Of a DNA stretch of 5,989 nucleotides, positions 1 to 5,685 are shown piece by piece (positions within the stretch are counted from its first letter, which is position 1; every line of letters begins with the position of its first letter). The position numbers were made by a program, and so were the translations under genes. Under the pieces are notes generated by a model. It had not been told where the DNA came from. It saw only the letters and a program-made list of their open reading frames with translations, and did not search any database. The DNA is from Acidimicrobiia bacterium (GTDB lineage: Bacteria > Actinomycetota > Acidimicrobiia > Spongiisociales > UBA5794): assembly GCA_013001485.1 (NCBI GenBank), contig JABDMN010000116.1, positions 1 through 5,989 of the forward strand, written 5' to 3'.

Positions 1-275
1 TCTTCGAGGAGTTCAAGGGCACGGGGAATATGGAGCTGCGTCTCGACCGTAAGCTCGCCGACAAGCGGATTTACCCGGCGATCGATATCGAACAGTCGGG
101 AACACGAAAGGAAGAACTGTTGTTCTCTCCGGACGAGCTAACCGAAGTCTGGAAGCTGCGTCGGGTACTGCTGGCCTTGGAGCCGGGAGCTGCCCTCGAG
201 CTTCTCATGGATCGACTTCGGAGTACGAAGAGCAACGGCGAGTTCCTGGCCTCGGTAGCCAAGAGCGGGCAGTGA
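1..275 (+). CDS. rho: Transcription termination factor Rho, C-terminal end (partial)
   Basis: The frame is already open at the left edge (first whole codon at position 3) and gives the last 90 residues of Rho, the hexameric RNA-dependent ATPase/helicase that ends transcription. The visible part starts [17 protein letters not shown] and continues through [17 protein letters not shown], which is near-identical to the same part of E. coli Rho. Aligned by eye, Arg22 and Arg35 of the visible part match E. coli Arg353 and Arg366, the latter being the arginine finger that reaches the neighbouring subunit's ATP. The end ([10 protein letters not shown]...[16 protein letters not shown]) is the normal Rho C-terminal helix region and shows no truncation. 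The ATG at 30 is internal, not a start. The stop codon overlaps the ribosome binding site of rpmE, so the two genes are probably co-transcribed. The N-terminal RNA-binding domain lies outside the window. Confidence 0.97.
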   Translation, partial: FEEFKGTGNMELRLDRKLADKRIYPAIDIEQSGTRKEELLFSPDELTEVWKLRRVLLALEPGAALELLMDRLRSTKSNGEFLASVAKSGQ

Positions 276-285
276 GGAGCACCAC

Positions 286-600
286 ATGAAGACCGACATC
301 CACCCCAACTACAAGGACGCCACGGTCACCTGCTCGTGCGGCAACACGTTCCAGACCCGTTCCACGGTCGAGGAGCTCCACGTCGAACTGTGCAACGAGT
401 GCCATCCCTTCTTCACAGGGAAGCAGAAGCTCGTTGACTCCGGTGGCCGCGTTGAGCGGTTCCGCAAGCGCTATGGCGGCTCGACCCCCAAGTCGAGAAA
501 GTCCAGCAAGGCATCGGTTGAAGCCGACGCTCCAGCCGCTGAGGCTGCCACCTCCGAGGACACCGGCGACGCCGTGTCCGAGGAGCCTGCAGAGTCCTAG
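286..600 (+). CDS. rpmE: 50S ribosomal protein L31, zinc-binding type, with long acidic C-terminal tail
   Basis: L31 is a small protein of the large ribosomal subunit that helps bridge to the 30S head. The start [20 protein letters not shown] and the segment [12 protein letters not shown] are diagnostic. Cys16, Cys18, Cys36 and Cys39 form the zinc site, so this is the C+ (zinc) form rather than the zinc-free paralogue. The conserved core ends near residue 65 ([13 protein letters not shown]), about where ordinary L31 (roughly 70 residues) ends. About 39 more residues follow: a basic Ser/Lys stretch (66-76), then an Ala/Glu/Asp/Ser-rich acidic tail to residue 104 that looks disordered. A good Shine-Dalgarno, GAGGAG at 274-279, lies 6 nt before the ATG and overlaps the rho stop codon. 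Downstream, the stop codon directly abuts the next ATG. The identity is very sure; the role of the tail is unknown. Confidence 0.96.
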   Translation: MKTDIHPNYKDATVTCSCGNTFQTRSTVEELHVELCNECHPFFTGKQKLVDSGGRVERFRKRYGGSTPKSRKSSKASVEADAPAAEAATSEDTGDAVSEEPAES

Positions 601-1548
601 ATGTCTCGACCGCCTGGCGCCACCGTCGGCGGTCAGGCCGTGCTCGAGGGCGTCATGATGCGTGCGCCCAACGGGTGGGCCGTCGCCGTTCGCAGACCCG
701 ATGGGGTCATCGAAGCGATGAGCCGAGAGCTGCCTCGCCTCTCCTCGCGCTCCCGTCTTGCGAAGATCCCGTTTTTCCGCGGGATCATGGTCCTCGTCGA
801 GTCGCTCAGCCTGGGTTTTCGCGCTCTTTCCTGGTCCGCCCAGAAGGCCGGCATCGAAGAGGAGGGCGACGAGGAGATCCCGAAGTGGCAGATCGCTCTG
901 ACCATGGTGGTCGCCATCGTCTTGGGGATCGCTTTGTTTGCACTGATCCCTGTGTTCGCGGCCGATTTCCTCAAGCGATACCTCGGAGATTCGTCGATTG
1001 CCTTCGTCGTGCTCGACGGTGTCATTCGGATCGCTCTCATCGTCGGCTACATGTGGGTCATCTCGCGCTCGAAAGAGATCCAGCGGGTGTTCGAATACCA
1101 CGGCGCCGAGCACATGACGATCCACGCCTACGAGGCGGGCGATCCGATGTCGGTCGCGGCGGTGGAGCGGTACAGCCCACGGCACCCGCGGTGCGGCACA
1201 TCGTTCGTGATCCTCGTGGGTCTGGTTGCGTTCTTCGTGTTTCTGGCGTTGGCCGAGCTGCCCTTCACCTGGCAGGTGGCTTCCCGCATCCTGTTGATTC
1301 CCGTGATTGCCGGCATTTCGTACGAGGTGCTGAAGGCGGCCGCCGGATACCGGTGGATGGCGTGGGCATCGCGCCCGGGCATGTGGCTGCAGGCCATCAC
1401 CACCAAGCAGCCCACGGATGATCAGATCGAGGTGGCCATCGCCAGCCTGCTGGCTGCCCTCGATGACGAGGAGCGATCGTCTGTCGAGTCCCGGGGCGCC
1501 ATCGCTCCGGGTGCGCTCGCGGTCGAGTTCGACCTCGAGGCCGACTGA
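601..1548 (+). CDS. DUF1385 / YqhQ-family integral membrane protein
   Basis: This 315-residue protein belongs to the DUF1385 (B. subtilis YqhQ-like) family, often annotated as a predicted metal-dependent enzyme; I know of no settled function. The family signature GGQAVLEGVMMR is at residues 10-21. Other conserved parts are HGAEHMTIHAYE (167-178), HPRCGTSF (195-202) and YEVLKAAAGYRW (241-252), whose His, Glu and Cys residues could bind metal. About four hydrophobic segments are visible, near 97-119, 133-155, 200-221 and 225-247, so it should sit in the cytoplasmic membrane. The last 25-30 residues (after about 288) are acidic and seem to extend past the usual family end. The ATG directly follows the rpmE TAG. 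The only nearby purine runs are weak (AGAG 6 nt away, GAGGAG 15 nt away), so translation is probably coupled to rpmE. The start is fixed by the signature lying only nine residues in. Confidence 0.9.
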   Translation: MSRPPGATVGGQAVLEGVMMRAPNGWAVAVRRPDGVIEAMSRELPRLSSRSRLAKIPFFRGIMVLVESLSLGFRALSWSAQKAGIEEEGDEEIPKWQIALTMVVAIVLGIALFALIPVFAADFLKRYLGDSSIAFVVLDGVIRIALIVGYMWVISRSKEIQRVFEYHGAEHMTIHAYEAGDPMSVAAVERYSPRHPRCGTSFVILVGLVAFFVFLALAELPFTWQVASRILLIPVIAGISYEVLKAAAGYRWMAWASRPGMWLQAITTKQPTDDQIEVAIASLLAALDDEERSSVESRGAIAPGALAVEFDLEAD

Positions 1549-2642
1549 TGGACACCGCGCTCATGGACAAGCTCGACGACGTCGTGGCTGTCTACGACGA
1601 GACGCTGGCCAAGCTCGCTGATCCGGCTGTGTTGTCTGATCAGGATCGGTACCGCGAGACGGCTCGACGTCACGCCGAGTTGAAACCCATCACCGAGGCC
1701 TATCAGGCGTATCGAGCTGCCGGCACGGAGCTTGCCGAAGCTCGTGAGATGCGCCAATCAGAGAACGATGCCGACATGACCTCCTACCTCGACGAGTTGA
1801 TCGGGGAGAAGACCACTGAGGTCGTCGACCTCGAGCAATCGCTGCGTCTGATGCTCGTCCCCAAGGATCCCAATGACCAGAAAGACGTCATCGTCGAGAT
1901 CCGGTCTGCTGTGGGCGGAGACGAAGCCGCGCTCTGGGCAGGAGACCTGTATCAGATGTACGCCCGATATGCCGATCGGCACGGCTGGGTTGTTGAATCG
2001 ATCAACGTCTCGTTCTCCGAAGCTGGTGGCCTCAAGGAGGCGACGTTCGCGGTGAAGGGCGACGGTGCCTATTCGCGGTTCAAGTACGAGGCCGGCCCGC
2101 ATCGCGTGCAGAGGGTTCCCAAGACAGAGTCCCAGGGGCGGATTCACACGTCGGTTGCGACGGTGGCGGTGCTGCCTGAGGCTGAGGCTGTGGAGGTCGA
2201 CATCCACGAAAACGATCTCGAGATCGAGGTCTTTCGTTCATCGGGCCCGGGCGGCCAGTCGGTGAACACCACGGACTCCGCAGTTCGTATCACCCACAAA
2301 CCCACCGGACTGGTGGTCAGCTGCCAGGACGAGAAGTCTCAGCTGCAGAACAAGACGAAGGCGATGCGGGTGTTGAGAGCTCGCCTGCTGCAGGCACAAA
2401 TCAGCGAGCAGGCCGGGGAACGGGCCTCGGAGCGTCGATCCCAGGTGGGGACCGGTGAGCGCTCGGAGAAGATCCGCACCTACAACTTCAAGGAGAACCG
2501 CATCACGGATCACCGCATCGGTGAGACGGTTCACAACCTCCCCGATGTGCTGGCCGGCGACCTCGACCACCTCCACAACGCGCTCATGGCTGATGACCAG
2601 GCTCGCAAGCTCGCCGAGGGCGTCGAAGCCGCAGCCGAATGA
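1548..2642 (+). CDS. prfA: Peptide chain release factor 1 (RF1)
   Basis: RF1 reads UAA and UAG stop codons in the ribosomal A site and triggers peptide release. Its 364 residues match the family (E. coli RF1 has 360). The N-terminal helical domain covers about residues 1-105. The stop-recognition PxT motif is at 191-193 and here reads PKT within RVPKTESQGRIHTS; this context is that of RF1, not RF2, which has SPF. The catalytic GGQ is at 235-237 in SSGPGGQSVNTTDSAVRITH; Gln237 is the expected methylation target of PrmC, encoded next. Conserved C-terminal elements GTGERSEKIRTYNF (301-314) and NRITDHRIG (317-325) are intact. The ATG shares one base with the stop of the preceding gene (TGATG), and GAGG at 1537-1540 is a suitable ribosome binding site 7 nt upstream. 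Met6 (1563) is a possible but less likely start. Confidence 0.97.
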   Translation: MDTALMDKLDDVVAVYDETLAKLADPAVLSDQDRYRETARRHAELKPITEAYQAYRAAGTELAEAREMRQSENDADMTSYLDELIGEKTTEVVDLEQSLRLMLVPKDPNDQKDVIVEIRSAVGGDEAALWAGDLYQMYARYADRHGWVVESINVSFSEAGGLKEATFAVKGDGAYSRFKYEAGPHRVQRVPKTESQGRIHTSVATVAVLPEAEAVEVDIHENDLEIEVFRSSGPGGQSVNTTDSAVRITHKPTGLVVSCQDEKSQLQNKTKAMRVLRARLLQAQISEQAGERASERRSQVGTGERSEKIRTYNFKENRITDHRIGETVHNLPDVLAGDLDHLHNALMADDQARKLAEGVEAAAE

Positions 2643-3427
2643 CCGAGGCCGGCGCTGTCGCCGCCGGCTCAGGTCTCCCCAGGCACGAGGCCGAACGTTT
2701 GCTTGTGGTCGCTGCGGGTCGCACGCTCACCCCGTTCGAAGAGGTCGATGGCGAGACCATGGAGCAGTTCGCCTCACTCGCATCACGGCGCCGCAACGGT
2801 GAGCCCCTGCAGTATCTCGAGGGCACGGTCCAGTTCGGTCCCCTCGAACTCCTCTGCGACTCCCGAGCCCTCATTCCTCGACCCGAGACAGAGCGTCTGT
2901 GGGAGCTCGCTGTGAAAGGCTCCGTCCCGGAGACCGTCGTCGATCTGTGTACCGGATCGGGGTGTTTGGCGCTCGCCACCAAGCACGCCGTTCCAACCGC
3001 CGAGGTCCACGGCGCCGACTTGTCGCCAGATGCCCTGGGCCTGGCCATGGAGAACGGCGACTACACGGACCTCGACGTCGCCTGGCACCGCGGCGATCTG
3101 TTCGAGGCGCTTCCAGACCGGCTTCGGGGCACCATCGATCTTCTGCTGTCCAACCCGCCATACGTCGCCGCCGACGAAGCGTCAGCCTTGCCGATCGATG
3201 TCCGCGAACATGAGCCGACCCTGGCTCTGGTCGGCGGGAGGTCAGGACTCGAGATCATCGAGCGGATCGCGAATGAGTTGGGCGATTGGCTCGCTCTCGG
3301 CGGCCGTTTCCTCCTCGAGATCGGGGAGACCCAGGCTGGTGCAGCCCTCGAGCTGTTCGCCCCATTCGGCCCCATCGTCCACAACGACCTGGCCGGTCGC
3401 CCCCGCATCATCGAAGGTCGGGCCTGA
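2639..3427 (+). CDS. prmC: Peptide chain release factor N5-glutamine methyltransferase
   Basis: PrmC (formerly HemK) transfers a methyl group from S-adenosylmethionine to the glutamine of the GGQ motif in release factors, which speeds termination. The 262 residues comprise a small N-terminal helical substrate-binding domain (about 1-75) and a Rossmann-type methyltransferase domain. Visible motifs are LIPRPETE (78-85), the SAM-binding loop VDLCTGSGCLAL (101-112), acidic motif GADLSPDAL (125-133) and the catalytic NPPYV (172-176), which binds the glutamine amide. The closing DLAGRPRIIEGR is also typical. It is slightly shorter than E. coli PrmC (277). The ATG overlaps the prfA stop as ATGA, so the enzyme is translationally coupled to its own substrate; no strong Shine-Dalgarno is present. 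The N-terminal part is less conserved, so the start rests mainly on this overlap. Confidence 0.95.
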   Translation: MTEAGAVAAGSGLPRHEAERLLVVAAGRTLTPFEEVDGETMEQFASLASRRRNGEPLQYLEGTVQFGPLELLCDSRALIPRPETERLWELAVKGSVPETVVDLCTGSGCLALATKHAVPTAEVHGADLSPDALGLAMENGDYTDLDVAWHRGDLFEALPDRLRGTIDLLLSNPPYVAADEASALPIDVREHEPTLALVGGRSGLEIIERIANELGDWLALGGRFLLEIGETQAGAALELFAPFGPIVHNDLAGRPRIIEGRA

Positions 3428-3432
3428 GCGGG

Positions 3433-3438
3433 TAGCCT
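3433..3438 (+). promoter_or_regulatory. Possible -10 box (TAGCCT) for a near-leaderless tsaC transcript
   Basis: The 20-nt gap between prmC and tsaC contains TAGCCT, which fits the actinobacterial -10 pattern TANNNT and ends 9 nt before the tsaC ATG. The interval GCCTCGCCC has no purine-rich Shine-Dalgarno. In actinobacteria this layout is common for leaderless or very short-leader mRNAs. A transcript starting about 7 nt past the box would have only 2-3 nt of leader. No convincing -35 is visible 17 nt upstream. It could equally be chance, with tsaC read from the upstream operon transcript. Confidence 0.35.
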
Positions 3439-3447
3439 GCCTCGCCC

Positions 3448-4011
3448 ATGACAGATTTCGCTGCGGCGGTAGCCGCCATCAAAGAAGGGCAGCTGGTTGG
3501 TGTCCCTACCGACACTGTCTACGGCATCGCTGCCGACCCGTTTCGTCCCGACGCACTCGAGCGGCTCTACGAGTTGAAGGGTCGTGCCGACACCAAGCCG
3601 ATCGCCATCCTCGTGACGACCGCGGAGCAAGGCGCTGAGCTTGCAGCTTTCAACGATCGAGCCCACGATCTTGCCGGCAAGCACTGGCCGGGAGGACTGA
3701 CCCTTGTGCTGGCAAAGCTCGACACGACGCCGGAATGGATGGGCGATCCGGCGGCACGCACCGTCGGTCTGCGGTGCCCGGACCACGAGGTGACTCAGGC
3801 GCTGCTCGAAGCGACCGGACCTCTGGCAGCCACCAGCGCAAACCTTGCAGGACAACCGTCTGCGGTGACGGCGGACGAGGCCCGCGACATCTTTGGCGAC
3901 GCCGTCTCGTTGTACCTCGAAGGCGAGGGTGCCGGCGGGCGACCCTCGACGGTCGTCGACCTCACCCGTCCCGGCCCCCACGTCCTGCGGCCCGGACCGG
4001 TCGAGGCGTAG
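3448..4011 (+). CDS. tsaC: L-threonylcarbamoyladenylate synthase (TsaC/YrdC family)
   Basis: The enzyme makes threonylcarbamoyl-AMP from threonine, bicarbonate and ATP. This is the first step of N6-threonylcarbamoyladenosine (t6A) formation at position 37 of tRNAs reading ANN codons; TsaB, TsaD and TsaE finish the job and are not in this window. The single YrdC domain fills the 187 residues: PTDTVYGIAAD (20-30), YELKGRADTKPIAILV (41-56), HWPGGLTLVL (79-88), LAATSANLAGQP (126-137) and STVVDL (167-172). The length matches short TsaC (E. coli about 190) rather than Sua5, which has an extra C-terminal domain. The gene follows prmC by 20 nt with no visible ribosome binding site. Placement after prfA-prmC is a familiar actinobacterial arrangement (compare M. 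tuberculosis Rv1301). The start is supported because PTDTVYG lies at the usual distance from the N-terminus. Confidence 0.94.
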   Translation: MTDFAAAVAAIKEGQLVGVPTDTVYGIAADPFRPDALERLYELKGRADTKPIAILVTTAEQGAELAAFNDRAHDLAGKHWPGGLTLVLAKLDTTPEWMGDPAARTVGLRCPDHEVTQALLEATGPLAATSANLAGQPSAVTADEARDIFGDAVSLYLEGEGAGGRPSTVVDLTRPGPHVLRPGPVEA

Positions 4012-4023
4012 ATGCGCCGCGTC

Positions 4024-4069
4024 GGTGACACGACCAGAATGTGCACGTTCCCGACTGAGGTTCGTCACC
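4024..4069 (+). promoter_or_regulatory. glyA leader with imperfect palindrome and outer inverted repeat
   Basis: The 59 nt between tsaC and glyA hold a 14-nt near-palindrome, GAATGTGCACGTTC, at 4037-4050, with one mismatched pair (T/G, a permitted wobble in RNA) around a GTGCAC core. It is flanked by GGTGAC at 4024-4029 and its complement GTCACC at 4064-4069, so the segment could fold into one stem in RNA or hold an operator in DNA. The glyA Shine-Dalgarno GAGG (4057-4060, 10 nt before the ATG) lies inside the outer repeat, so folding might affect translation. I do not recognise a known regulator or riboswitch class. A terminator is unlikely because no T-run follows. Confidence 0.35.
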
Positions 4070-4070
4070 C

Positions 4071-5345
4071 ATGAGCACTGATCCCCGCCCGCTCGAAGTA
4101 GTGGATCCGGAGGTTGCCGAACTCATTGCCCGCGACGCCGAACGACAGAGCAGTCACATCCAGCTCATCGCTTCGGAGAACTACTCGTCGATTGCCGTGA
4201 TGCAGGCTGTGGGGTCAGTACTGGCGAACAAGTACTCCGAGGGATACCCGGGTCGCCGCTACTACCAGGGCTGCGAGGTCATCGACGAGATCGAGCGGCT
4301 TGCCATCGACCGAGCCAAGTCGCTGTTCGGTGCAGAGCACGCCAACGTCCAGGCCCACTCCGGGTCGCAGGCGAACATGGCCGCCTATCTCGCCGTCCTC
4401 GAGCCGGGCGACACGATCCTGGGGATGGCCCTCGATCAGGGCGGGCACTTGACCCACGGAAGCAGGGTCAACTTCTCTGGCAAGCTCTTCAACTTCGTCG
4501 CATACGGTGTCGATCCCGAAACCGAACTCATCGACATGGACGAGGTCCACAGACTCGCCAACGAAGATCGCCCCAAAATGATCATCGCCGGGTACTCGTC
4601 GTACTCCCGAATCCTCGACTGGGCACGCTTCCGCGAGATCGCCGATGAGGTCGGCGCCATCTTCCTCGTGGACGCCGCCCACATCATCGGTCTCATCGCC
4701 GGAGGCGCCCATCCCAGCCCGGTGCCCCACGCCCATATCGTCACAGCTACAACCCACAAGGCTCTGAGAGGGCCCAGAGGCGGGCTGATCTTGTCCACCG
4801 AGGAATACGCCAAAGCGGTAGACAAAGCGGTCTTCCCCTACGCCCAGGGGGGTGCGATCAACCATCAGATCGCCGCCAAGGCAGTGGGTTTCGGCATCAA
4901 CGCCACGAAGGAGTACTCCGACTACTCCCACCAGGTCGTCCGCAACGCAGCCACGATGGCCGAGACCATGGCGAGTCTCGGAGCGCGCATCGTCAGCGGG
5001 GGCACCGAGAATCACATGTTCCTCGTCGACCTGAGGTCGATCGATGAGGAGCTCACCGGCAAAGAGGCCGCTCAGCTCCTCGATGACATCGGGATCACAC
5101 TGAACTTCAACACCATCCCCTTCGACCCGCGCAAACCCGCCATCGGATCCGGGCTGAGGATCGGGACTCCATCGGTGACCACCGTTGGGATGAAGCAGGA
5201 GCACATGGTGACGATCGGGGCGACCATCGTCGACGCCCTGCGTCGTCGTGTTGACGAGCCTCGACTGGCGGAGCTCGCAAGCGACATCGGCCAGCTCGCC
5301 GCCGCCTTTCCTCCGTACCCCGACGACTTCCCCGGCCACGTATGA
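4071..5345 (+). CDS. glyA: Serine hydroxymethyltransferase
   Basis: This pyridoxal-phosphate enzyme interconverts serine plus tetrahydrofolate with glycine plus 5,10-methylene-tetrahydrofolate, the main source of one-carbon units. The length of 424 residues fits the family (E. coli 417). Visible landmarks are LIASENYSS (32-40), NKYSEGYPGRRYYQGCE (53-69, with Tyr55, Glu57, Tyr64 and Tyr65), HSGSQAN (96-102), DAAH (201-204), the PLP lysine Lys230 in TTTHK-type ATTHKALRGPRGG (226-238), and the substrate-carboxylate arginine Arg363 in GLRIGTP. Two conserved stretches differ from the commonest form: DAAHIIGLIAGG in place of DMAHIAGLVAAG, and YAQGGAINHQIAAKAV in place of QGGPLMHVIAAKAV. Catalytic residues are kept, so it should be active. 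The start follows GAGG at 4057-4060. glyA in this neighbourhood is, as I recall, also found in Streptomyces. Confidence 0.96.
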   Translation: MSTDPRPLEVVDPEVAELIARDAERQSSHIQLIASENYSSIAVMQAVGSVLANKYSEGYPGRRYYQGCEVIDEIERLAIDRAKSLFGAEHANVQAHSGSQANMAAYLAVLEPGDTILGMALDQGGHLTHGSRVNFSGKLFNFVAYGVDPETELIDMDEVHRLANEDRPKMIIAGYSSYSRILDWARFREIADEVGAIFLVDAAHIIGLIAGGAHPSPVPHAHIVTATTHKALRGPRGGLILSTEEYAKAVDKAVFPYAQGGAINHQIAAKAVGFGINATKEYSDYSHQVVRNAATMAETMASLGARIVSGGTENHMFLVDLRSIDEELTGKEAAQLLDDIGITLNFNTIPFDPRKPAIGSGLRIGTPSVTTVGMKQEHMVTIGATIVDALRRRVDEPRLAELASDIGQLAAAFPPYPDDFPGHV

Positions 5346-5373
5346 GACCCGGGAATATCCAGGTGTGGCCTGG

Positions 5374-5382
5374 TGCTATTGT
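5374..5382 (+). promoter_or_regulatory. Possible extended -10 promoter of the atp operon
   Basis: TGCTATTGT matches the extended -10 pattern TGnTAnnnT. It opens a strikingly AT-rich stretch (16 G/C among 43 bases at 5374-5416) in an otherwise GC-rich window. Transcription would start near 5389, giving a leader of about 48 nt before atpZ. No good -35 is seen at the proper distance, which extended -10 promoters may lack. An alternative -35, TTGTCA at 5379-5384, would put its -10 inside the downstream inverted repeat, where I see no good match. Either way the repeat overlaps or closely follows the promoter. Confidence 0.4.
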
Positions 5383-5394
5383 CACCGAAACACT

Positions 5395-5412
5395 TTGTGA
5401 ATCATTTCACAA
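5395..5412 (+). promoter_or_regulatory. Probable Rex operator (alternatively CRP/GlxR site) before the ATP synthase operon
   Basis: TTGTGAATCATTTCACAA is a perfect inverted repeat with 7-nt arms and a 4-nt spacer. This matches the form TTGTGAA-N4-TTCACAA recognised by Rex, the repressor that senses the NADH/NAD+ ratio and in Gram-positive bacteria controls respiratory genes; to my knowledge an atp operon is among reported Streptomyces targets. The same bases also contain TGTGA-N6-TCACA, the consensus of CRP-type cAMP regulators such as GlxR. The match in the outer TT...AA positions slightly favours Rex. It ends 24 nt before the atpZ start and just downstream of the likely promoter, a position suited to repression. 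The site itself is clear; which protein binds is inferred. Confidence 0.7.
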
Positions 5413-5436
5413 GCTATCGGCGGAGAGGGTGCGGGG

Positions 5437-5685
5437 ATGACCGAAGGTCCCCAGACAGATGCGGGTCCGCGGCGATACGTGGCGAACCTCACCGAGGGAA
5501 CAGGCCCCGCTTTCGATTTCTTCGCGTCGTGGATCTCTGGCTTCATCCTCGGCTTTGGCCTCGATTGGCTGTTCGGCACCCAGCCTGTCTTCACCATCAT
5601 CGGCATCATCGCCGGAGCCGTATCCGGGTTCATCAAGCTCTATCGGGCGTCGGATGTACTCGTGGAGGGGCGAACCGATGACTGA
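5437..5685 (+). CDS. atpZ: AtpZ/AtpI-type small membrane protein at the head of the ATP synthase operon
   Basis: This 82-residue protein has two hydrophobic segments, about 26-46 and 50-68, separated by the short turn DWLFGTQP. The glycine pattern (Gly35, Gly39, Gly41, Asp43, Gly47-Thr48, Pro50, Gly56, Gly60, Gly64) and the ending GFIKLYR are those of the AtpZ / ATPase_gene1 family. Members are encoded first in many atp operons, are thought to act with AtpI in assembly of the c-ring, and have been linked to divalent-cation transport; they are not catalytic subunits. The N-terminal 20 residues look soluble and poorly conserved. A strong Shine-Dalgarno, GGAGAGGG at 5422-5429, lies 7 nt before the ATG. 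The 3' end overlaps the next gene by 8 nt. Identification rests on pattern, length and position, not on a search. Confidence 0.82.
   Translation: MTEGPQTDAGPRRYVANLTEGTGPAFDFFASWISGFILGFGLDWLFGTQPVFTIIGIIAGAVSGFIKLYRASDVLVEGRTDD

Noticed and set aside
205..1185. Long minus-strand open frame opposite rho, rpmE and the DUF1385 gene (326 codons)
   Set aside because: It crosses three real genes, is rich in Arg, Asp, Gly and His as typical antisense shadows are, and has no recognisable domain.
675..1421. Second forward frame inside the DUF1385 gene (248 codons)
   Set aside because: Its Arg/Gly/His-rich translation is a frame-shifted shadow; the overlapping frame carries all DUF1385 family motifs.
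2213..2226. Perfect 14-nt palindrome CGATCTCGAGATCG inside prfA
   Set aside because: It arises from the codons for Asp-Leu-Glu-Ile in a conserved coding region; CTCGAG recurs across the window simply as Leu-Glu codons.
4215..5339. Long open frame on the minus strand opposite glyA (374 codons)
   Set aside because: It lies wholly opposite a confidently identified glyA, its translation resembles no family I know, and long antisense frames are expected in GC-rich coding DNA.
5359..5373. Hairpin CCAGG-TGTGG-CCTGG after glyA as a possible terminator
   Set aside because: The stem is only 5 bp and is not followed by a T-run, so it does not support an intrinsic terminator. Rho-dependent termination here cannot be judged from sequence.
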